DNA of 64,000 nucleotides from Symbiodinium natans (Eukaryota > Sar > Dinophyceae > Suessiales > Symbiodiniaceae): contig CAJNDS010002335.1 in the NCBI GenBank assembly GCA_905221605.1, forward strand, positions 149,887 to 213,886. The letters are read 5' to 3'. The notes below the pieces were generated by a model. The model had not been told where the DNA came from, made no database searches, and worked only from the letters and a program-made list of their open reading frames with translations. The position numbers and the translations under genes were made by a program. Position 1 is the stretch's first letter, and the number at the start of each line of letters is the position of its first letter. Positions 55,216 through 64,000 of this stretch are shown here, piece after piece.

Positions 55216-57145
55216 AGCTGCCTGTCCCTTATGAGCCTTCGCTATGAACCCTATATAACGCCCTATAAGCCCTAAAGTGTCCTAATCTCAACTCGACGAG
55301 GTCTGCGCTTGGGATGAGAAGAACCGCCCAAAAACACCGCGCCGCTCGCCAGGCGTGGGGAACCTTCCTCAGCCGGAGCTGCTCCAGGCTGGGGCCTTTG
55401 CATGTCTTGGGGACCTAAGGTGGGTTTGTAGGGCTTGCTGGCCGGTGCCGCGAGGCAGGAGTTCAGGATTAACTTGCTCGTGCCCTCGTGTGGCTGGGTT
55501 GGGAAAAGCGTGAAGCCCGCAAAGCACGATCCGGCAAGAAGATGCGCCCACAACGCCAAGAAAACCTGCCAGTCTGATCCTACTTCCCAGAACTTTAAAC
55601 CACTCCACACCCGAAGGTGGAGCCAATGAGTCTCCCGCCCGACGCCTCGGACCGGCAGCACCTGGAAATGCTAGTGTCGCAGAGTCTTGGCGAAGCCTCT
55701 GTAGTTTCCTTATCAGAATGATGCTTTGTTTTTGTGTGTAGATATGTATATGTCTATCGCAGAGGGTAAGCCCCCAAAGCCCAAATTCCAAACTCCAAAT
55801 AAAGGCGGGTTGATTGAGAGCGTCTAGGACGTTTGTAGTCTAGGGTTGCCTGGATCCCGCAAAGCAGAACGTCACCAAGTTACCAAGGACGGAGCAGCTA
55901 CGGAAACAAGGCCGGCTGAAGTCACCTGCAGCCGGCCGAAGTTATCTGCAGCTCCCGTGGCAGTAGCCTGATGTCCTGTGCCCCCAGATGCTGTTGCACG
56001 ATTGAGCCTCCTTGAAGTCCACAAGCATGAAATCAAACCGGCCCTGACAAACATGCCTCTCCTACACCTTGCCCTCCCCGTGCAACCTCCGAGATGGGAA
56101 GATTCCAAGATATTCCAAGCCTCAAAGCCTTCAAGCCCCCAAGCTCCCCACAGTTTTGTATCCAGGCCACCAGAGCCAACAGCTCTTGGTGCAGAACCAG
56201 CAGCTGCTTCTCTGAAGATGAGCTGAGCTCCCTCTTGCCCCCTTTTCGAAAAGGTCAAGCATTTGAAGGGTTTGTGGCATTGTTTGGGGCCTGCTTTGTA
56301 GGCTGGCCGTCCAGAGCGACATCCTCGAAGCCCCTAGACCCCAAAGCCTTTGAACCTGAACTCATGACTTTTGGCGGTCGAACACATGGGGCCGGCCAAG
56401 GGCTCAAGGCACCTGGAAGTTCCGACGCCCAGGCAAACTTCTAGTAGCAGCAACACTGCATCAACCACAAACGTCCGTAGATCCGAACGCCTATAAACAT
56501 CCCCGGAACCATTTGCAGTCTTGATATGCCCAGACGCCTAGGCTTCTTGTCCAGGGCCTTTTCGCTTTGATCCAGCAGCCGCCTGTGCCGCAAGACAATG
56601 TAAAGGTGCTGGTTGGGGTGAGGCGCGCGCGCGCGCGCGCGTGCTCGCACGTGCAGGCAGGCAAGCAGGCAGGCAGGCAGGCAGGCGTGCGTGCGTGCTT
56701 GCTTGCTTGCTTGCTCGCGCGCGCAGGCAGGCGTGCTTGCGTGCGTGCGCGCGTGCGTGCGTGAGCACCAGCACCAGCACCAGCACTGCCTGGTTGAAAG
56801 CCATGACATGAAGCAGCCCAGGGGCCGTGGTGACTTGAATTTAACTCCCCCAAAATGATGAAATCACAATGAATGCAACGGGCCAAATCATTATAAATTA
56901 TAAGTGTTGCCTGACGCTGCTAGACCCTCTGGATGCAACAGTGCAACAGAGAAGACACTCATAGTCAAGTGCACAATGCCTTCAGAACACCACCGCCAAG
57001 GGTCTCGGGTGCTAACACGGTCAAAGTTGGACCGCAGCCTCAAGCCCAACATAAAAGGACGCCCTGCATGGTTCCGGCAGAGACATCCCTGAATCTCTAC
57101 CCCTCTAAGAAGCCTGTAAAGCAGGAACCCAAACCCCAAACCTCA
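55216..57145. other. Unassigned; contains a GC-rich tetranucleotide repeat
   Basis: A 116-codon frame at 56094 includes FCIQATRANSSWCRTSSCFS and is weakly coding-like. Otherwise no gene. At 56626-56770 lies a compound of GC, GCAG, GCTT and GCGT repeats. Confidence 0.3.
56626..56770. repeat. Compound (GC)n/(GCAG)n/(GCTT)n/(GCGT)n microsatellite
   Basis: GCGCGCGC, then GCAGGCAG units, then GCTT, then GCGT/GCGC and ACCAGC hexamers. Poly-Ala/Arg ORFs on it are artefacts. Alternating purine-pyrimidine parts could adopt Z-DNA. Confidence 0.85.
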
Positions 57146-57972
57146 GGCAGAGCATCCAAAACGCCAACCTGGAGCGCGCGCTCCGGGCGCTGACGGATCG
57201 CATGGGTGCCCGTGAGCCGGCGCAGGTCTGGGGTCTTCAAAGGGTTGCCGTTGAACAGGGGTAGGTTTGAAATGTTAGAAGTTTTTTCAATTACCCTTAA
57301 CCCCCTATGACATCCTCATAAAGCCAAAAACATTAAACTTGTATGGGGCCCCCAAACCTCCCCCAGTGAAGCGGTTCACTGTGCTTGCAGGGTTGTGGGC
57401 TCCTTTTCCCAAAGCTTGTTGGCAGAGGACATCGAACTTGCGAAGCCATGGTGCGGAGTGAGAGCAACCTCGGAGTCCCTAAGCCACCACATGCAACCTA
57501 AAGGATGGAAGGCCTAAACTTAAACCCGGAGCCCAGTCAGCGCTAGGCGGGTGGCAGCAAACAGCAAGCGGAGCTGCAGGACACGCTGCCGGGGGCGCAG
57601 CCTCGTGTTGACACACAGGCGCGGGTTTGTGGCCTGGTCGAACCCTCAAGAAACACATGCTGACTGCAACTCCAAATGCTAGGGGAAGGAGACCCAACTT
57701 CAGAAGAACTTCAACGCAGTACTTTTGGGCTGATGATGGCACTGTACGCATCTTGAACGCAGAGTATAGGAGGATTCCTTGTTTCTGGGGAATCCGAGTC
57801 ATTCCAGGTGAATCTCAAGATTGTTGTACGGTCTCACTGCCGCGTACTACACCAATGTAACTGTTGGAACGCATGGCAACACCCATCGCAGGTCGCTCAG
57901 GACGGGCCTGACGAAGAAGCAAAGGCAGATTTCACCTCCGAAGCTGTTTCTTTGCCATTAGCACGGGTATAA
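57146..57972 (+). CDS. Spliced gene fragment of unknown function
   Basis: An exon after CCTCAG, ending at CAG|GTCTGG (57225), encodes QSIQNANLERALRALTDRMG, then AREPAQ, a heptad-like helix. A terminal exon at 57892-57972, after CATCGCAG, encodes VAQDGPDEEAKADFTSEAVS, then LPLARV and TAA. An intermediate exon may follow GCTTGCAG near 57391 (VVGSFSQSLLAEDIELAKPW). The pieces agree in strand and phase 0 at the outer junctions. No family is recognised. Confidence 0.4.
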
Positions 57973-59652
57973 GTTGGCATCGCTGGAGCCCGTAGCCGCA
58001 TCGAATCTTAATCACGGCGTTGCAGTTCGACAGATTTTCACTCTGGGTGCTTTCAATTTGGGTGGTTGGCCCGGGTCGCCGTCTTGTGCCGTGGCTCTTG
58101 GAAGCACCCTGCAAGCTGCGCTGGCACAGGCCGACGCGGTCGATGACGAGATGCCGCCTGTGAAGGCACGAGCCATTAGGATTTTGGAAGAGGGTGAGGA
58201 CTGGGTTTACAAGTGTTTAAAGGATTTCGGCTTCGCCATCATCGCGGCTATCGAAGTTGTTCAGCACAGAGGACAGCACCATAACGCTCTGGACGTTGCG
58301 TACCTGAAGAGTATCCGAATCGCTCTGCTACCACGCACGCCCTTTGTTGTTGCCTCTCCTGCTGCAATTCCTGTCCCGACCGTATAGAAACCGAACCGAC
58401 CATTGAAACCTTAAATGCCTTTCCCATAAGGATGAACCTGCCTTTGCAACGCCTAAACACGAAGAGTTTTCTGAGGAGGCAACAGAGGTGCCAGAGACAC
58501 AGCCGCTCCCAGAGGACGGCCGTCTCTTTAGGCCAATAATCTGAAGTTATGGTCCATAGGATTACTCTTGAGAATTCAGGAGCCTGGGTCCCGAACATAT
58601 TCTACGTAGGTGCTCGGCGGTTGCTGTACGGTATGAGGGACCCTAAGGGTCATGCAGGGCCAATTTGGGGGGCTTCTCAGGTTCTGAGAAGGGGAGTTGT
58701 GTTCATAGGGCAGCAGGGTGAAGGTAGGGTCCTTTGTGTAAGCCTTATAAGCGATCCGATGATGAAAGATATTTGCCAAGGATCGCAATTTAGAACGGCC
58801 TGCCACAGTTTGGCGTTTGCAGTTGCATGGGGCTGCGATGCCAGGTTCAAAGGCTTTGGGGTGCTGAGGGCAGGCTATAAGAATCTGTGTAAGCCCAGAT
58901 TGGCCTCTTAGAGTTTGATGTTGTTGTGATGACCAATGTGTCGTGTTTTTTCACTTTGCTCGAGACATCTTTGCCTGCATAAGCACTAGCTGCGAGCATC
59001 TTTCCCTGACCTGGGCACGTCTCTCCCCTGCAGGTGGTGGAGCCTGTAGAAGCGCAGGCGAGTGAGAAGGCTTCCGGTGGAGTCTGCGGGGCCTAGCCCG
59101 AATCCCAAACCATAGCTTCAACTACCGAGGTGGCCTTGTTGAGGTGGAAGCGCCGAGAGATTTGTGGCTTGCGCTTCCGCTTCTGTTCATGCCTGCTTGG
59201 CGCTTTGCGAGGCAGAGGAGGCTGTTGGCAAGCAAGAGCCGGAGGCGTTTAGGGTGGGGGCGGGGGGGGGGTTGGAGTTTGGCAGGGCATACACCAAGCG
59301 CCTGGTTTCCAACAAAAAAGGTTGGGGTGTGTATAGGTTCAGACCGGTAGAGAGGGTTCATGATTCAGGCACCTTGGGTTTGGCTGTGCTGTGGCCTAAA
59401 CCCAGAATCATGCCGCCCAGTGGCCCGAAACCCGAACGCGGTGAACGGGCGTGCAATCTTTGCTTGCAAGTGCAAGGCAACAACGGCACGCAAACCAGTG
59501 AGATGTCGCAGAGGCGGACTTAATGTGAGGCGACATGTCCATCGCCTGGCTCCCGAAAAATGGTCAAAGCCCACACGTGACCTCCCACGAAGCCAAATTA
59601 AATAGACTTTCAGCGTAGCAGGGCGAATCCGGCTCAGCTCGGATTGAATGCC
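57973..59652. other. Unassigned
   Basis: A 137-codon frame near 57974-58387 (TTG start) contains LQAALAQADAVDDEMPPVK, which is exon-like, but its flanks are not. No other gene-like signal. Confidence 0.25.
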
Positions 59653-59742
59653 ATGGCGCGTCGGGCGCTGCTGCAGCCAGGGCACGAAGAGGAGCTCCTT
59701 GCAACAGAGGGGCTCGCACCGTCGTTGGCTCAACGCCAGAAG
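59653..59742 (+). CDS. Possible first exon of an unknown gene
   Basis: ATG 59653 opens MARRALLQPGHEEELLATEG, then LAPSLAQRQK, and ends at AAG|GTTGGTG in phase 0. It could be an upstream exon of the Tyr-rich gene at 59928 or belong to another transcript. The signal peptide at 59928 argues that the latter gene starts there. Confidence 0.3.
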
Positions 59743-59927
59743 GTTGGTGTTTAGGTTTCAGGTCTACGTATGCAGCATGTTGCACGTTTACCCAGCGGTT
59801 GCACGGCAGGTAGGCTTCTCCAGTATTTGGGTGTGCAGGCTGTTCAGTCCAACAGAAGGTCCCAATGCAGCAGTTTTGGGCTCGCACTTGCAGCGTCCGA
59901 GTCGGCATTTGGACACCTTTTGTCGCC

Positions 59928-62900
59928 ATGGCCACAGTTTCGCTTCTGGCACTAGTTCTCCCGGCTTTCTCGGCGGCTCAGGGATACCAACAGTACATGA
60001 GCGAGTATGCTGCCCCGTACCAGAACTACATGCAGGGCGGCAATGGCGGGGGTGGCGACTATCAAAAGTACTTCAAAAAGTGCCTCCGACGACACCCATT
60101 CAGCTAAAGCAGCTAAAACATGCTACGCCAAGAAAATCAGTAGCAATGCAGTCGCTCCCGACAAGACTGCACCTTCGTAACCCCCACTGTATGTGGTGCC
60201 CCTGGGCTCTGGCCCACCTTTGAAGTCCCGCCCTGTCAAGGTACATGACTCAGTACGGCTCAGGTGCCGCTGGTGGCTATGAGAGCTTTATGGCGAAGCA
60301 GCTGGGCGAGTGTCTTGAGTTTGGGGTTCCAGGATTTTCGGGAGATTCCTACCATGAGAGGAGGAGAGGTGTGACTCTTGTGGCGTCTTGCTAGCTCACG
60401 TCTGCAACGTGAGGATTGGATGTCTAGCATTCGTATGAAGTGAAGGTGCAATTCCTGTGGAATAGTTATTCGTATGAGTGTTACAGTAGGACGGTGGGCA
60501 TTTCTGGAGTAAGTACCACGAAAAGAATGATGTATCGGCCAGCAAACAATGCACCAAGCGACCAAGCGAGGCTATGCAAGAGCCGAGGAGTGCTCGGCAC
60601 GTCTTAGCCTTGCGCACTTTGGAACCTTAGGTACGCAGGGGGCTATGCCAGCAAGTACATGCCGTCTTCCGGGTCGTCAGCGGAAGAGTCGTCTGGAGAG
60701 GCAGAGCAGCCAGTGAGCTTCGCCGCCGCAAAGGCCTTTCAAGGGTCGAAAGCCAATGAACCTTACTAATTTGGGCTACGTTTCCCTTTCTGCAAATTAA
60801 GACTTAGACTTAGATCCTCCGCCCCTGATTTTCGTTTAGGACGCCAGCAGCTCCAAGAAGGATTCCTCCACCAAAGACCCGGCCTCTTGGAACTTTACAA
60901 GAATCGTCCTTAGTAGGCAAGAAGGGTGACACCACGAGTTTCGGGTGTTGGATCTAGTGCGATGCCAGCTTTCTAATTGGATTCTGTTTGCCCGGAAGAG
61001 AATCCGGAACAACATGCTCCGCGTCAGAAGAATGAGAGGTAAACACTAACATTGATTCCAGTAGACTTGATTGTTACCGACAGGATAATGTAAATCATTG
61101 CCAGCACCAGCATTCATGTCCTGCTCGGGCGATGAGATGATGCCTCGAAAGGAAAGCGCTTCTCATCATGGAGCTGGGGGTGGTGACTATCAGCAGTACA
61201 TGGACTATTCCAAGTACACGCAGAATCACGGCTCGCAGGGTGGTGACTACAGCAAATACATGCAAGGGCAGGGCTCGCAGGCGAGGCGGTCTTCCAAAAA
61301 GTGGGTGTTGAATGTCACAGGCTGAAGCTTCAGTGGCCGAAGTGGGCTGACGAATCCGAGCCGACATTGTAGCGACTGGAACGAAGCCAGTTAGAACGAG
61401 ACACAGAGTTGACTGCTGCTAAAGTTCCGGTTGGATGTCAAGCACACGAATGGCTTGTCTGGGTTGGGGTTAAGCCCTCACCTGTCAGCTTCTAAGTTCT
61501 CAGTGTTCCCGGAATGATGCGTTTGATTTCAACCTTGAACATGCCATGCCCTGATCGAGGGCGGCGGTTATCAGCAGTACATGGATTACTCCAAGTACAC
61601 GAAGAATCACGGCTCGCAGGGCGGTGACTACACGCAGTACCTGCAGTCCTATGCCGGGGACTCCAGCAAATACATGCAAGGGCAGGGCTCGCAGGCGAGG
61701 CGGTCTTCCAAAAAGTGGGTGTTGAATCTCACAGGGTCAAGCTTCAGTGGCCGAAGTGGGCTGACGAATCCGAGCCGACATTGTGGCGACTGGAACGAAG
61801 CCAGTTAGAACGAGACACAGAGTTGACTGCTGCTAAAGTTCCGGTTGGATGTCAAGCACACGAATGGCTTGTCTGGGTTGGGGTTAAACCCTCACCTGTC
61901 AGCTTCTAAGTTCTCAGTGTTCCCGGAATGATGCGTTTGATTTCAACCTTGAACATGCCATGCCCTGATCGAGGGCGGCGGTTATCAGCAGTACATGGAT
62001 TACTCCAAGTACACGAAGAATCACGGCTCGCAGGGCGGTGACTACACGCAGTACCTGCAGTCCTATGCCGGGGACTCCAGCAAATACATGCAAGGGCAGG
62101 GCTCGCAGGCGAGGCGGTCTTCCAAAAAGTGGGCGTTGAATCTCACAGGGTCAAGCTTCAGTGGCCGAAGTGGGCTGACGAATCCGAGCCGACATTGTGG
62201 CGACTAGAACGAAGCCAGCTAGAACAAGACACTGAGTTGACTGCTGCTAAAGTTCCGGTTGGATGTCAAGCACACGAATGGCTTGTCTGGGTTGGGGTTA
62301 AACCCTCACCTGTCAGCTTCTAAGTTCTCAGTGTTCCCGGAATGATGCGTTTGATTTCAACCTTGAACATGCCATGCCCTGATCGAGGGCGGCGGTTATC
62401 AGCAGTACATGGATTACTCCAAGTACACGAAGAATCACGGCTCGCAGGGCGGTGACTACACGCAGTACCTGCAGTCCTATGCCGGGGACTCCAGCAAATA
62501 CATGCAAGGGCAGGGCTCGCAGGCGAGGCGGTCTTCCAAAAAGTGGGTGTTGAATCTCACAGGGTCAAACTTCAGTTGCCGAAGTGGGCTGACGAATCCG
62601 AGCCGACATTGTGGCGACTAGAACGAAGCCAGCTAGAACAAGACACTGAGTTGACTGCTGCTAAAGTTCCGGTTGGATGTCAAGCACACGAATGGCTTGT
62701 CTGGGTTGGGGTTAAACCCTCACCTGTCAGCTTCTAAGTTCTCAGTGTTCCCGGAATGATGCGTTTGATTTCAGCCTTGAACATGCCATGCCCTGATCGA
62801 GGGCGGCGGTTATCAGCAGTACATGGATTACTCCAAGTACACGAAGAATCACGGCTCGCAGGGCGGTGACTACACGCAGTACCTGCAGTCCTATGCCGGG

Positions 62901-64000
62901 GACTCCAGCAAATACATGCAAGGGCAGGGCTCGCAGGCGAGGCGGTCTTCCAAAAGTGGGTATTGAATGTCACAGGCTGAAGCTTCAGTGGCCGAAGTGG
63001 GCTGACGAATCCGAGCCGACATTGTACCGACTGGAACGAAGCCAGTTAGAACGAGACACAGAGTTGACTGCTGCCAAAGTTCCGGTTGGATGTCAAGCAC
63101 ACGAATGGCTTGTCTGGGTTGGGGGAAAATCCTCACCTGTCAGCTTCTAAGTTCTCAGTGTTCCCGCAAATGATGCGTTTGATTTCAACCTTGAACATGC
63201 CATGCCCTGATCGGCAGACTAATCGCTTGGCTCCACCTCACCTGGGTCACAACCCGCATGTTGTGATGTAGTGCGCGTGAAACCATGTTATTCTGAACCC
63301 CGCCCAGCCCATCTGTGAGGATGTGGTTGTGATGCACCGCGTGAAACAACGTCATTATTCACCCCCCCGACCACCCTTGCTCCCCCGGCCCCCACCCCCC
63401 AACTCAGTGCATATGAGCGGCTGCCTAAGTGTGTTTGCGGTGGACACGAGTTGTTGCGAGTGACTACAGCAAATACATGCAAGGGCAGGGCTCGCAGGCG
63501 AGGTGGTCTTCCATTGTTGAAACTTACGCGACGCAGGCCCAAGGCTACTCATCATATTCTGTTTGAGGACGGAGCTGAGTTGTTCTGCTGTCCCCATTTC
63601 GCACTAAGCCTCAAGAAACCGGGGCCCTGTTCCAGGGAAGTGGCTATCAGCAGTACATGAACTACTCCAAGTACACGCAGAACCACGGCTCGCAGGGGGG
63701 GGGCTACAAGCAGTACATGCACGACTATGCCAAATATATGCAAGGACAAAGCGGACAGGGGTCCTCTGGCAGCCCTGTTCTTTTGGCAGCCGACCCTAAA
63801 GCCACCCCCAAGGAATCGGACTCTGCGGACTCTGAGCATGCGAAATCTGCGAAGTCCGATTCCAAGCATCAGTCTTCCCATCGAAGCGGGCAGCACGTCT
63901 CCGAGCGCCAGCGTGAGCAGCTCGAGCGCCAGCGTGAGAAGGAGCAGCTGCATCAGGAGCTGCAGGCCGAAAGGGCGAGCCTCCGTGCCGAGCTTGCATC
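59928..64000 (+). CDS. Secreted Tyr-rich YQQYM/SKYM repeat protein with tandemly amplified exon (partial)
   Basis: ATG 59928 gives a signal peptide (MATVSLLALVLPAFSAAQ), then GYQQYMSEYAAPYQNYMQGG. Proposed exons are 59928-60079 (GT donor, phase 2), 60241-60297 (GC donor, phase 2), 60631-60712 (GT, phase 0), 60840-about 60881, 61152-61280, then cassette exons 61560-61694, 61974-62108, 62388-62522 and 62802-62936, and a last exon from 63636 open to the window end. Each cassette encodes 45 residues: YQQYMDYSKYTKNHGSQ, GGDYTQYLQSYAGD, SSKYMQGQGSQ. GC donors (CAG|GCGAGG) and AG acceptors in phase 0 make every junction read GSQ|GGGY, repeating the internal GSQGGDY. The last exon adds YSKYTQNHGSQ, a Ser/Lys/Asp linker and a coiled coil (ERQREQLERQREKEQLHQEL). 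No known family is recognised; an extracellular or matrix role is inference. Confidence 0.7.
61152..63205 (+). repeat. Tandem 414-bp exon+intron cassette (about five copies)
   Basis: Exon (135 bp) plus intron (279 bp) repeats at exactly 414 bp for copies starting 61560, 61974, 62388 and 62802. A diverged 129-bp exon at 61152 precedes them with the same 279-bp intron. The four 135-bp exons are identical as read; introns carry scattered substitutions. The last intron ends with a changed acceptor region (GATCGGCAG instead of GATCGAG) near 63210. Confidence 0.9.

Noticed and set aside
62866-63150. 94-codon ORF over the fifth cassette and its intron
   Set aside because: Arises by reading the intron in a frame other than the exon; the real exon ends at 62936.
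61152-63205. CRISPR-like regular repeat
   Set aside because: The 414-bp period with coding exons and no short spacers is a tandem exon cassette; eukaryotic context.
1-64000. tRNA, rRNA, snRNA and spliced-leader genes
   Set aside because: No stretch with recognisable conserved boxes was found by eye; a covariance-model scan would be needed to exclude small RNAs.

Overview
The window looks like nuclear DNA of a dinoflagellate. Plant-type telomere words (CCCTAAA/TTTAGGG) occur as pure interstitial arrays and as degenerate copies almost everywhere. Genes are cut into small GC-rich exons by introns. Intron donors that I could fix by domain continuity and matching phase are a mix of GT, GC and GA, all with AG acceptors, which is known for this group. 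Purine-rich microsatellites are abundant and most genes lie on the + strand. No bacterial-style operon, rRNA, tRNA, CRISPR array or complete spliced-leader gene was seen. I cannot name the species.

Layout. 0-6 kb: a terminal exon, an AT-rich island, a cluster of GA/GAA/GACA microsatellites with GC-rich hairpins, exons of a phosphatidylinositol-phosphate-kinase-like gene (3.9-4.9 kb), and a gene for a single-pass membrane protein with a Gly/Tyr/Gln tail (5.1-5.9 kb). 8.4-13.6 kb: a spliced helical gene of unknown function, then a spliced GT1 (sterol-glucosyltransferase-like) gene. 13.9-23 kb: a (CCCTAAA)n array, scattered exons, very long (GAA)n and (GA)n tracts, AT-rich DNA and (TATG)n. 23.6-24.8 kb: an intronless, membrane-anchored protein resembling GH7/GH16 enzymes. 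30.2-34.1 kb: a four-EF-hand gene with seven or more exons, then an intronless alpha/beta hydrolase. 35.2-38 kb: microsatellites and two telomere-repeat blocks that enclose a 1.75-kb polyadenylated element. 38.7-40.7 kb: an ankyrin-repeat gene. 47.85-50.5 kb: an ABC transporter whose nucleotide-binding domain has lost its catalytic motifs. 54.3-55.2 kb: a cold-shock-domain gene. 59.9-64 kb: a secreted Tyr-rich repeat protein encoded by a tandemly amplified 414-bp exon-plus-intron cassette, running off the right end.

The genes do not form an obvious pathway. Several of them (PIP kinase, EF-hand protein, sterol glucosyltransferase, ABC protein, membrane hydrolase, GH-like protein) would act at membranes or in calcium and lipid signalling, but I see no evidence of co-regulation. 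The most interesting items are the 414-bp exon cassette gene, the element nested in telomeric repeat, and the degenerate ABC protein with a probable GA-AG microsatellite intron. All exon joins are manual and need transcript support.
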